From QPJE01 sp051747745 (GTDB taxonomy: Bacteria > Bacillota > Halanaerobiia > Halanaerobiales > Halanaerobiaceae): a DNA stretch of 14,962 nucleotides. The position numbers were made by a program, and so were the translations under genes. Shown piece after piece: positions 1-7,060 of the stretch. The stretch covers positions 1 through 14,962 of the forward strand of contig JBNJGL010000057.1 of NCBI GenBank assembly GCA_051747745.1, in the 5' to 3' direction. The notes beneath the pieces are model-generated. The model had not been told where the DNA came from. It did not search any database and saw only the letters and a program-made list of their open reading frames with translations. Numbering within the stretch: position 1 is the stretch's first letter; the number at the start of each line of letters is the position of its first letter.

Positions 1-15
1 AGGAGCTGTAATTAA

Positions 16-702
16 ATGGCTTTTGAGAACATAAAGAGAAATTCAACAACCGAAATGGTTATTGAACAGATAAAAAAGGAAATAAAAAATGGAGATTTAC
101 AGCCGGGACAAAAAATTCCTTCAGAAAGAAAATTGGTTGAATTATTAGGTGTCAGCAGAACATCAGTCAGAGAAGCTATTCAGGCACTTTCTTTTTCTGG
201 ATATCTGGATGTTCATCAGGGTAAAGGTGCTTTTGTGCGAGAAAATGCTGAGAAATATGATGAAATTAGTAAATTGATTTCTGAGATTTCAGATTATTCA
301 CTTCCTTATTTGATGGAAGTTAGAAAAATGATGGAAAGAGAATTTGCAAGATTAGCAGCGACCAGAGCAACTGAAGAAGAAATTGAAGAGATTTTACATC
401 TTTTTGATGAAATTAAAAATTCAACTGATATTCATGATTTTGTTCGGCTGGATTTTAATTTTCATTTGTATTTAGCTAAAGCCACTCACAATCCACTTAT
501 GAACACTTTAATGAAAATTTTTGGGGAAATGCTGCATAAAGAGACTCATAAAATAGTAGAACATTCCAAAAATACAAAAAGCAGATCAATTGAGACAACC
601 CAAAAATTAGTTGAAGCTATAAAAAACAGAAATCCAGTCAAAGCCAGTCAGATGATGAAACAACATATTCAGATAATTGAAGATTCTATTCAAGAAGAAT
701 AA
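16..702 (+). CDS. GntR-family transcriptional regulator, FadR/FCD subfamily
   Basis: A 228-residue cytoplasmic DNA-binding regulator. Residues 11-77 form the GntR winged helix: 'GDLQPGQKIPSERKL' is the conserved entry, 'VSRTSVREAIQAL' the recognition helix, and 'GKGAFV' the wing. Residues about 95-225 form an all-helical FCD effector domain. Two of its usual metal-ligand positions are visible in 'DFNFH' (Asp146, His150) and a third near the C-terminus (His217). The position where many FCD proteins have a further His ('EH' before 'AI') is Thr195 here, so metal binding may be altered. FCD regulators normally sense organic acids, sugar acids or amino-acid-derived acids. An AGGAG at 1-5 lies 10 nt before the ATG. 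It is followed by a terminator, so it is the last gene of its transcript; its target could be the next gene or genes upstream of the window. Family call is firm; effector unknown. Confidence 0.93.
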   Translation: MAFENIKRNSTTEMVIEQIKKEIKNGDLQPGQKIPSERKLVELLGVSRTSVREAIQALSFSGYLDVHQGKGAFVRENAEKYDEISKLISEISDYSLPYLMEVRKMMEREFARLAATRATEEEIEEILHLFDEIKNSTDIHDFVRLDFNFHLYLAKATHNPLMNTLMKIFGEMLHKETHKIVEHSKNTKSRSIETTQKLVEAIKNRNPVKASQMMKQHIQIIEDSIQEE

Positions 703-740
703 TTCTCATACCATTGTAGTATAAAAAATAAAAATAGCAT

Positions 741-767
741 GATCTGCTTAAAATTAGCAGGTCTTTA
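741..767 (+). terminator. Intrinsic terminator after the GntR regulator
   Basis: An 8-bp stem (741-748 with 756-763, one G-U pair) and a 7-nt loop, followed by TTTATT. It ends the regulator transcript and separates it from the PLP-enzyme gene. Confidence 0.7.
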
Positions 768-772
768 TTGTA

Positions 773-801
773 TTGAATTTATATACTATTGTTAATATAC
801 T
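773..801 (+). promoter_or_regulatory. Sigma-A-type promoter of the PLP enzyme gene
   Basis: TTGAAT at 773-778 (4/6 match to TTGACA), a 17-bp spacer, and TATACT at 796-801 (5/6 match to TATAAT). The predicted transcript start near 808 leaves a leader of about 17 nt that just contains the ribosome binding site GGAG at 812-815. The 11 bases 790-800, which run into the -10, recur at 5763-5773 at the same place relative to another predicted promoter. Confidence 0.5.
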
Positions 802-824
802 TCAAAACATTGGAGTGATCTTAA

Positions 825-1886
825 ATGTACAGTATTGAGAAATATAATCTCTTAAAAAGAAAAATTGCTCAAATAAAAAAAGCAGAACTTGGCTTTTTAC
901 CCACTAAATTACATAAGCTGGAAAGATTATCGGACAGATATGATGTAAATCTTTACATTAAGAGAGATGATCTGACGGGATTTAGCACATTTGGCGGAAA
1001 TAAAATTAGAAAACTTGAATTTCTTTTTGGAGAAATTTTAAACCAAAAAGCCAAATATGTATTTACTTATGGTGCTACACAGTCAAATCACGCCATGCAG
1101 ACAGCAATTGCCTGCCGTAAATATGGTTTAAATCCTATTCTTTATTTAATTGATGTGGTAAATGAAGGTATGGATGATTTGAAAGCAAATATGCTGCTGG
1201 ATAAGATTCTCGGTGCAGAAATAAGACTGATCAAAATGAAGGAAGATGAAGAAGAATTTGCTGCAATGTACAGGGCTCAGGAAGAATCGAAACAGTATGC
1301 TGAAGAAATTTCAGAAAAAGATAGTGATTACTATATTATTCCTCCTGGTGGGGCATCACCACTTGGAACTCTGGGTTTTGTTAATGCTTATCTGGAAATG
1401 AAAGAACAGGAATTTAAACAAAATTTAAATATTAAACATATTTTTCATCCGACTGGAACTGGTGGGACTCTGGCCGGACTCACAGCAGCCAGTGTTTATT
1501 TGGATGATGATATTAAAGTACATGGTGTAAATGTCAGCCATAAAGGAGAAAGTTATTTAACTGAAATAGCTGAATTGGCTTCAAAAGCTCTTAAATTAGC
1601 CGGTATAGATTCAGTGGTGTGTAAAAGTGATGTAGCTGTTGATAATTATTATGTTGGACCCGGTTATGAAATTCCTTCTCCGGCTGCAAACCGAGCGGTA
1701 AAAATATTTGCTGAAAGTGAGGGCATTTTTCTGGATCCAGTTTATACCGGCAAAGCGGCCGCCGGATTGATTGACTATCTGGAAAAAGGCAAAATAGAAA
1801 AAGGGAGTGATATTCTATTCTGGCATACAGGAGGTACAAATGCACTGTTTGCAGAAAAGAAAATACTGGGAGATCTTTTAGATTAA
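825..1886 (+). CDS. PLP-dependent D-cysteine desulfhydrase / ACC deaminase family enzyme
   Basis: A 353-residue fold-type II PLP enzyme, slightly longer than the usual ~325-340. The PLP lysine is Lys60 in 'FGGNKIRKLEF', preceded by the family motif 'LYIKRDDLTG' (43-52). 'TQSNHAMQTA' (about 85-94) carries the Ser-Asn-His that contacts substrate and cofactor. 'IIPPGGASPLGTLGFV' and 'GTGGTLAGL' (phosphate loop) follow, then 'DPVYTGKAAAGL' with the family Tyr, and C-terminal 'HTGGTNALF'. Known members convert D-cysteine to pyruvate, H2S and ammonia, or deaminate 1-aminocyclopropane-1-carboxylate. The 'SNH' rather than 'SNQ' reading resembles the desulfhydrase branch and its archaeal homologues, so a D-amino-acid lyase is more likely than a true ACC deaminase. 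The substrate cannot be fixed from sequence. It has its own promoter and terminator, so it is monocistronic, downstream of the GntR regulator that may control it (inference). Confidence 0.9.
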   Translation: MYSIEKYNLLKRKIAQIKKAELGFLPTKLHKLERLSDRYDVNLYIKRDDLTGFSTFGGNKIRKLEFLFGEILNQKAKYVFTYGATQSNHAMQTAIACRKYGLNPILYLIDVVNEGMDDLKANMLLDKILGAEIRLIKMKEDEEEFAAMYRAQEESKQYAEEISEKDSDYYIIPPGGASPLGTLGFVNAYLEMKEQEFKQNLNIKHIFHPTGTGGTLAGLTAASVYLDDDIKVHGVNVSHKGESYLTEIAELASKALKLAGIDSVVCKSDVAVDNYYVGPGYEIPSPAANRAVKIFAESEGIFLDPVYTGKAAAGLIDYLEKGKIEKGSDILFWHTGGTNALFAEKKILGDLLD

Positions 1887-1925
1887 ATGGTGATTTCAAT
1901 TTAATAAAGAAAATATTATTAGAAG

Positions 1926-1948
1926 TCCTGCTAAAAAGCAGGATTTTT
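1926..1948 (+). terminator. Intrinsic terminator after the PLP enzyme
   Basis: A perfect 7-bp stem (1926-1932 with 1937-1943) and an AAAA loop, followed by TTTTT. A textbook rho-independent terminator. Confidence 0.85.
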
Positions 1949-2036
1949 GTATTTTTCTGCTAAAGAAGGAGGAGTTTAGCATCTAATTGAAGAATATTAT
2001 TTACAGCAATTAATTTTATAAGGAGGAGATAGTGCT

Positions 2037-2405
2037 GTGTTTTGTCCTGAATGTGGAGAAGAAATAGCAGAAAATGATAAGTTTTGTGGAAACTGTGGTC
2101 ATAAATTAGTGAAAGATGAACATCAGCTGACAGTTAGTACAGAGGTGGATGAAGAAGTAGATAGGTTAAATCAAAATAATTATTCACCGAAAAGCAGTTC
2201 ATCTAACTGGAACTGGTTTGCATTTTTGTTTGGGCCTTTTTGGTATCTATATAAAGGTATGATAAAAAATGCTATTTTAATTTTTGTAATAGGAACTATT
2301 GTTGGCTACATGATTCCAGTGGTTGGGCCACTGGCAGTCTGGCTTTACTGTGGTTTTAAAGCTAATGATGATTTAGAAAAACATCTTGCTAAAAAATATA
2401 ATTAG
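2037..2405 (+). CDS. Small zinc-ribbon membrane protein (DUF2628-like)
   Basis: A 122-residue protein. The N-terminal zinc ribbon has four cysteines in two CxxC knuckles (Cys3, Cys6, Cys17, Cys20; 'FCPECGEEI...FCGNCGHK'). A polar linker (about 22-56) follows. Then comes a hydrophobic domain starting 'WNWFAFLFGPFWYLYKGM', resembling the DUF2628 membrane-domain signature, with about two transmembrane segments (about 77-108) and a charged tail. The start is GTG at 2037, 10 nt after AGGAGG (2021-2026); the cysteine knuckle begins directly after it, so little could be missing. No function is known for this architecture, which is common in bacteria as a small inner-membrane protein with a cytoplasmic ribbon. 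It heads a run of three zinc-ribbon genes. A promoter before the next gene suggests partly independent expression. Confidence 0.8.
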   Translation: MFCPECGEEIAENDKFCGNCGHKLVKDEHQLTVSTEVDEEVDRLNQNNYSPKSSSSNWNWFAFLFGPFWYLYKGMIKNAILIFVIGTIVGYMIPVVGPLAVWLYCGFKANDDLEKHLAKKYN

Positions 2406-2421
2406 TATAGCAAATCACATT

Positions 2422-2449
2422 TTGATACTGTTTTATTTGATAATATAAT
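2422..2449 (+). promoter_or_regulatory. Sigma-A-type promoter of the M48 peptidase operon
   Basis: TTGATA at 2422-2427 (5/6 match), a 16-bp spacer, and a perfect TATAAT at 2444-2449, in the 79-nt gap before the peptidase gene. The predicted start near 2457 gives a leader of under 30 nt. Confidence 0.6.
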
Positions 2450-2484
2450 TGAAATTTTATTTTTAACTCTATACATAATAAGGA

Positions 2485-3468
2485 ATGATCACTATCAAAA
2501 AAGATATAAAAGGCTTAAGAGCTGAAGAATACGAACATCCGCTGGATAGAAAAGCTCTTGAGAATCTAAAAAACACACCGGGACTGGAAACACTTGTCCG
2601 CAAATTTAATAAATATAGTATGGATAAAATTCTGAAGGTGAGTCACACAGGCAGTAATGTAAGAATTACCGAAAAAATGTTTCCTGAACTTTATAAATTA
2701 TTTCAGGAGTCATGTCAGCGTCTGGATATGGATTATCATCCTGATTTATATATAATTCAGGAGCCCAAAATTAATGCATTTGCGGCAGGTGTGGAAGAAC
2801 CAATAGTAGTAATAACAAGTGGAGCCTATGATTTACTCGATAGAGATGAATTAATATTTATACTGGGTCATGAACTTGGTCATGTAAAAAGTGAGCATGT
2901 ACTGTATCATCAGATGGCCTCATATTTGCCCTATATAGGGAATTTAATAGGATCTGCTACATTAGGACTGGGCAGTCTAATTTCAACAAGTTTGGAGCTG
3001 GCACTTTTAAACTGGAAGAGAAAGTCCGAGTTTACATCTGATAGAGCAGGTCTGCTCTGCTGTCAGAATTTCACCACTGTTATAACGGCAATGATGAAAA
3101 TGGGTGGAGCTCCTCCAGAGGTTTATGATCGACTTGATCATAATGCTTTTCTTCAGCAGGCAAGAGAATTTGAAGGTTTTGATGAAGATAATTTTGATAA
3201 ATTTGCTAAAATTTTTAGTGTAATGTTTGCATCACATCCGTGGACAGTAATGAGGGCAGCAGAAATAGAGAACTGGTATAATTATGGAAGATATGATGAC
3301 ATATTGGTCAGAAAAATAGAATCAGGAGGAACACTATTTGAAGAGCCGCTTTATTTAGAAGGAGATAATGATCAGCTTAATTTCTGCACCAAATGTGGGA
3401 GCAGAATTAATAAAAATATGAAATTTTGTACTAAATGTGGTAGTGAAATTGTTAGAGGTGGAGAATGA
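2485..3468 (+). CDS. M48-family zinc metallopeptidase with C-terminal zinc ribbon
   Basis: A 327-residue protein. The zincin motif is HELGH at 129-133 (His129, Glu130, His133), and the third ligand Glu182 lies in 'KRKSEFTSDRAGL'. This is the Ste24/HtpX-type pattern seen in cytosolic or membrane-attached M48 proteases. A short hydrophobic stretch (about 147-175) between the two halves of the site may associate with the membrane. The C-terminus adds a second metal module, a CxxC...CxxC ribbon (Cys301, Cys304, Cys315, Cys318). A family-like N-terminus ('IKGLRAEEYEHPLDRKAL') starts at residue 8, so the ATG at 2485 is right, yet its only SD, AAGGA, touches the start codon with no spacer; an in-frame TAA at 2479 rules out an earlier start. 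Its stop overlaps the start of the next gene. M48 enzymes usually serve membrane-protein quality control; the target here is unknown. Confidence 0.9.
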   Translation: MITIKKDIKGLRAEEYEHPLDRKALENLKNTPGLETLVRKFNKYSMDKILKVSHTGSNVRITEKMFPELYKLFQESCQRLDMDYHPDLYIIQEPKINAFAAGVEEPIVVITSGAYDLLDRDELIFILGHELGHVKSEHVLYHQMASYLPYIGNLIGSATLGLGSLISTSLELALLNWKRKSEFTSDRAGLLCCQNFTTVITAMMKMGGAPPEVYDRLDHNAFLQQAREFEGFDEDNFDKFAKIFSVMFASHPWTVMRAAEIENWYNYGRYDDILVRKIESGGTLFEEPLYLEGDNDQLNFCTKCGSRINKNMKFCTKCGSEIVRGGE

Positions 3469-4316
3469 TGGCAGATAAAAATTTTTGTACCAATTGTGGC
3501 AATACATTAAACAGTGATGATATTTTTTGTGGAAGATGTGGACAACCCGTTGATGGAGATAGACGCCAAACTGAAACAGATACCGGCAGTAAAACAGTGT
3601 CTAATAATAGAGATGATAAAAGATACAGACGTGCAAGATCTGATAGATTTAAATTTCCTAAAAAAGTTGGGCATTTAATTACAGGTATAATTTCATTTAT
3701 ATTACTATTTTTTGTAATTGGATCCGCTTATATTATGGCAGATAATGGAACCATCTATAGATCTAATTTTTTTATTTTTCTGATCAGCAGATATAGTTTC
3801 TTTTATATTTCAGCAGGTGTTTCTTTGTTTGTAATATCTTTTTTTCATCTTAAGCTCAATATGCAAATTTTCTTTAAAGAAAGGATGAGTTTTAAGGATT
3901 TTTTATTGAAAAAATATGGTTTGTTTTCAAATCTGCAGAATTATGCAAAAACATATTTTCTATTCTATATGATAAGTTCATTTTTGTTTGCAGCGTTTAT
4001 GTTAGTATTAATTACCATTCCAGGAACTGTAATACCCTTAATTTTGTTAATTTTACTGGCGGCAGCATTTTTCTACTTTAACAGCCGTTTTGTGTTTTCA
4101 CTATTTTTGGTGCTGGATCAAAATGATAGTGCCAGCAGTTCTTTTAAAAAAAGTTTTGAACTTACAGAAGGAAAAATAATAGATTATGCTGGAATAATTA
4201 TCGCCATTTTTATTATAAATTATTTTGCAGCTAAAACTTATATGCTTGGATATATCATTACTTTACCGCTTTCTTTTTATCTTTTGACAAAAATATATTA
4301 TGATTTAAAAGAATAA
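3465..4316 (+). CDS. Zinc-ribbon multi-pass membrane protein, function unknown
   Basis: A 283-residue protein. An N-terminal CxxC...CxxC zinc ribbon (Cys8, Cys11, Cys22, Cys25) is followed by a strongly basic, polar linker (about 30-68) and about five or six transmembrane segments (about 70-91, 103-128, 164-187, 188-216, 240-258, 259-276). The stretch 'VLDQNDSASSSFKKSFELTEGK' (216-237) resembles the motif in YciC/DUF4013-like integral membrane proteins, but the match is too weak to name a family. ATG 3465 overlaps the TGA of the peptidase gene. ATG 3468 is better spaced from GGTGGAG (3457-3463) and may be the real start, costing one residue. The overlap implies translational coupling to the M48 peptidase. 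The two, with the ribbon protein before them, may form one membrane-located module (inference). Confidence 0.75.
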   Translation: MMADKNFCTNCGNTLNSDDIFCGRCGQPVDGDRRQTETDTGSKTVSNNRDDKRYRRARSDRFKFPKKVGHLITGIISFILLFFVIGSAYIMADNGTIYRSNFFIFLISRYSFFYISAGVSLFVISFFHLKLNMQIFFKERMSFKDFLLKKYGLFSNLQNYAKTYFLFYMISSFLFAAFMLVLITIPGTVIPLILLILLAAAFFYFNSRFVFSLFLVLDQNDSASSSFKKSFELTEGKIIDYAGIIIAIFIINYFAAKTYMLGYIITLPLSFYLLTKIYYDLKE

Positions 4317-4340
4317 AAAGCTTAATTTGAAATTATTTAA

Positions 4341-4373
4341 AATCCTGCTGGATTAAATTCCTCAGGATTTTTT
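4341..4373 (+). terminator. Intrinsic terminator of the zinc-ribbon/peptidase operon
   Basis: A 7-bp outer stem (4341-4347 with 4363-4369) extended by a 3-bp inner stem (4350-4352 with 4359-4361), followed by a T-run to 4373. It closes the operon. The rest of the 221-nt gap to the next gene holds a promoter; between the two I see nothing else. Confidence 0.75.
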
Positions 4374-4467
4374 GCTTGTGTAATTTGCTAAAAAATGAAT
4401 AAAAAATAATTATTACAGGGAAATTATATCTGAAGATAACAGCAAACAAATTATTAATTGGTGACAA

Positions 4468-4496
4468 TTGTAAATAAATTAAACTTTTGTTATAAT
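4468..4496 (+). promoter_or_regulatory. Promoter of the transporter/amidohydrolase cluster
   Basis: TTGTAA at 4468-4473 (4/6 match), a 17-bp spacer, and a perfect TATAAT at 4491-4496. It lies 41 nt upstream of the membrane-protein start codon. Confidence 0.6.
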
Positions 4497-4537
4497 AAAA
4501 GTTAAATAATCGAATTTAGAAGTATAGGAGGAATAAA

Positions 4538-5719
4538 ATGGAGTTTAATGTTATTCAGGCTTTTAGTGTTGTCTTGTTGATTTTGGCAGTAGGAGAACTT
4601 GTGTCAATGAAGACAAAAGCTATGATTCCATCTGTTTTTGTCTCAGCAGTATTGTTTTTAATTGGTTTCTGGACAATTCTGCCGGGTGATGTAGTGGCAC
4701 AGAGTTCATTTGCAAAGCCGGTTGTTTATTTATCAATGTACCTTCTTTTAACTCATATGGGTACTCTAATGAGTTTAAAAGAACTTCTGGCCCAGTGGAA
4801 AACAGTTGTGATAGCTTTAGGTGGTATAGCAGGAATTATTGCACTTACTTTAACTATAGGTAATGTTCTATTTGGTTGGGAAAAAGTTGTTGCAGCAACT
4901 CCACCACTTACTGGAGGAGTAGTTGCTTCTATTTTGATGTCTACAGCTGCAGCAGAAAAAGGGTTGACTTCAACTGCAGTTTTAGCAACAGCAATGTATG
5001 TTATGCAGGGATTTTTTGGTTATCCAATTACAGCTTATCTACTCAAAAAGGAAGCAAATCGACTTGCAGATAAAGTAAGAAGTGGAGAAGTTAAAATTGA
5101 AGATTCGGATAAAGAGTCATTAAAGGAAGAAGAGAGCAGATTTAGAATTATTCCACCACTCCCAGAAAAATATCAAACTACATATGTTATTTTAGTTAAG
5201 CTTGGTATTGTAGCCGCTCTGGCAGTAGCAGCAGCACCGATTCTGCACCTTAACGAATTTGTTGTCTGTATGTTATTTGGAGTTATAGGGAGAGAAATCG
5301 GATTTTTAGAAGAGAAAGCTTTAGTCAAAGCCGGTTCTTTTGGATTTTTAATTACTATATTAATGGCTTTTATATTTGCCGGTCTTTCTGATGCGACTCC
5401 TTCAATGCTGACAGAAATTTCAGTTCCACTATTTGGGATAATAGTACTTGGTATTTCTGGTATGGCCCTGGTATCAATGGTAATTGGAAAAGTTTTTGGT
5501 TATACAAAAGAAATGGCTATTTCTATTGCAATGACAGCTCTGTATGGTTTTCCGCCAAACTATATTTTGACAGTAGAATCATCCAGAGCAGCTACAGAAA
5601 ATGATGAGGAATATCAGTATGCAGTAGATGAGATGCTTCCTAAGATGCTGGTGGGTGGGTTTACCACAGTTACAATTGCATCAGTTATTATTGCTGGTTT
5701 CTTTGTTAAACTGCTGTAA
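4538..5719 (+). CDS. Uncharacterised multi-pass membrane protein, putative transporter of the amidohydrolase cluster
   Basis: A 393-residue, very hydrophobic protein with about ten predicted membrane segments, beginning at ATG 4538 after AGGAGG (4526-4531). The first half (about 1-170) carries 'GELVSMKTKAMIPSVFVSA' and a Gly/Ala-rich stretch 'PPLTGGVVASILMSTAAAEKG' (122-142). A charged cytoplasmic loop (about 171-211) joins it to a second half with 'VCMLFGVIGREIGFLEEKAL' and the C-terminal 'ALYGFPPNYILTVESSRAAT'. Two similar halves around a polar loop, with small-residue re-entrant-like stretches, recall Na+-coupled carriers of the GltS/2-hydroxycarboxylate fold. I do not recognise the family and see no signature proving transport. 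It sits directly upstream of three amidohydrolase genes, so it is a candidate importer of their substrate (inference). An alternative is an exporter of the products. Confidence 0.6.
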   Translation: MEFNVIQAFSVVLLILAVGELVSMKTKAMIPSVFVSAVLFLIGFWTILPGDVVAQSSFAKPVVYLSMYLLLTHMGTLMSLKELLAQWKTVVIALGGIAGIIALTLTIGNVLFGWEKVVAATPPLTGGVVASILMSTAAAEKGLTSTAVLATAMYVMQGFFGYPITAYLLKKEANRLADKVRSGEVKIEDSDKESLKEEESRFRIIPPLPEKYQTTYVILVKLGIVAALAVAAAPILHLNEFVVCMLFGVIGREIGFLEEKALVKAGSFGFLITILMAFIFAGLSDATPSMLTEISVPLFGIIVLGISGMALVSMVIGKVFGYTKEMAISIAMTALYGFPPNYILTVESSRAATENDEEYQYAVDEMLPKMLVGGFTTVTIASVIIAGFFVKLL

Positions 5720-5745
5720 ATATTTGCTTTATTAATTTAATAAAA

Positions 5746-5774
5746 TTGATATAAGTTTAAACTGTTAATATACA
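5746..5774 (+). promoter_or_regulatory. Possible internal promoter for the amidohydrolase genes
   Basis: TTGATA at 5746-5751 (5/6 match), a 17-bp spacer, and TATACA at 5769-5774 (4/6), in the 102-nt gap after the membrane-protein gene. No convincing terminator precedes it, so the hydrolases may be read both from here and from the upstream promoter. It shares the 11 bases 5763-5773 with the promoter at 773-801. Confidence 0.4.
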
Positions 5775-5821
5775 TAAGAATTTGTGGAAAATGATTGTTT
5801 TGAGAAAGGAGAAAAACTGAA

Positions 5822-7060
5822 ATGCTAACAAATCTGAAAAGAATTAAAAATGATATAGAGACTCTCAGTCAGTTTAATTCTAGTCCCGGTAAAGGGCTCA
5901 CCCGATTTTCTCTAACAGAAGCTGATCGAGGAGCCAGAGATTATTTGAAAAATGAGCTGAAAAAGATTGGTTTAAAAGTATATGAAGATCCTGCCGGCAG
6001 TATTGTCGGCAGACGAGAAGGCGCTGATAAAGGTGCACCTGCAGTTATGATAGGTTCTCACTTTGATTCGGTAAAAAATGGTGGTAATTTTGATGGGCCT
6101 GCAGGAGTTGTAATGGCTCTTGAAATCATGAGGGTTCTTGAAGAGAATAATGTAAAAACAAAGCATCCTGTAGAATTTATAGCTATGATTGAAGAAGAAG
6201 GAGGTAGATTTGGCTCAGGTGTGTTTGGGAGTCGGGCTATGGCTGGAAGAGTAAGCTATGAAGACCTGGTAAATAATAAAGATGCAGATGGTATTTCTAT
6301 GGCAGAAGCATTTAAAGATTTTGGATTTGATCCAAAAAAGATAGAAGAAGCGAAAAGAGATCCAGAAGAACTTAAAGCATTTATTGAACTGCATATAGAA
6401 CAGGGGCCAGTTTTAGAAAAAGAAGGAAGAGATTTAGGACTGGTTGATTTTATAGTTGGAATTAATCAGATAAGGATTAAGGTGAAAGGTAGGCCTGATC
6501 ATGCAGGAACAACTCCTATGGATATGCGTAAAGACGCCCTTTCTTCTGCATCAGAAGTGATTGCTCAGATAAAAGATTTTGCAGCTGAAGCAGGAAGTGG
6601 AACAGTTGCTACAGTAGGAACACTTGACATAAAACCCGGGGCAGCCAACATAGTTCCAGAAAAAGTAGAATTCTCAGTTGATATAAGATCAAAAAAATTA
6701 AACTGTATAAAAGAAGTTCGCAAAAAAATAGATAAAGGTCTGACAGAGATTGAAAAAAAATATGGTGTAGAATATTTTGTTGAAAACATGCTTATGGTGG
6801 AACCGGTTGAATTATCTAAAGAAATTTTAGAAATATTTAAAAAAGAATCTAAGGATAAAGGTTTTTCTTATAAAGAAATGATTAGTGGAGCTGGCCATGA
6901 TGCCATGATTATGGCAGATATTACAGATGTTGGTCTTGTGTTTGTCCCCAGTAAAGATGGAAGAAGCCACTGTCCTGAAGAGTGGACAGATTATGAAGAT
7001 TTGCAAAAAGGTATAGAGCTTATTTATCATACAGTCCTGAAGGTGGGAGATAGAGAATGA
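5822..7060 (+). CDS. Zn-dependent amidohydrolase, N-carbamoyl-amino-acid / allantoate amidohydrolase family (M20 superfamily)
   Basis: A 412-residue cytoplasmic dinuclear-metal hydrolase, normal length for the hydantoinase/carbamoylase family. Expected ligands are visible: His80 ('GSHFDSV'), bridging Asp91 ('NFDGPAG'), Glu126 ('EEEGGRFGSG'), His191 ('ELHIEQGP') and His383 ('GRSHCPEEWT'). The dimerisation/lid domain contains 'GRPDHAGTTPMDMRKDA' (223-239), including residues that bind the substrate carboxylate in characterised members. Relatives hydrolyse N-carbamoyl-L-amino acids, beta-ureidopropionate, allantoate or N-acyl amino acids. No dihydropyrimidinase/hydantoinase or allantoinase gene is in the window, so the substrate is open. 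The SD is AAAGGAG at 5805-5811, 10 nt before ATG. The stop overlaps the next start by 4 nt (ATGA), indicating translational coupling with the M20D gene that follows. Confidence 0.92.
   Translation: MLTNLKRIKNDIETLSQFNSSPGKGLTRFSLTEADRGARDYLKNELKKIGLKVYEDPAGSIVGRREGADKGAPAVMIGSHFDSVKNGGNFDGPAGVVMALEIMRVLEENNVKTKHPVEFIAMIEEEGGRFGSGVFGSRAMAGRVSYEDLVNNKDADGISMAEAFKDFGFDPKKIEEAKRDPEELKAFIELHIEQGPVLEKEGRDLGLVDFIVGINQIRIKVKGRPDHAGTTPMDMRKDALSSASEVIAQIKDFAAEAGSGTVATVGTLDIKPGAANIVPEKVEFSVDIRSKKLNCIKEVRKKIDKGLTEIEKKYGVEYFVENMLMVEPVELSKEILEIFKKESKDKGFSYKEMISGAGHDAMIMADITDVGLVFVPSKDGRSHCPEEWTDYEDLQKGIELIYHTVLKVGDRE

Noticed and set aside
1591..1899. A 102-residue frame on the - strand opposite the PLP enzyme, and similar frames inside other genes.
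   Set aside because: They lie entirely within well-supported genes, lack SDs, and have no recognisable protein features.
1965..1995. A second SD-like AAGGAGGAG upstream of the zinc-ribbon gene, suggesting a small peptide gene.
   Set aside because: The only nearby start is a TTG giving eight codons, and no ATG or GTG is suitably placed.
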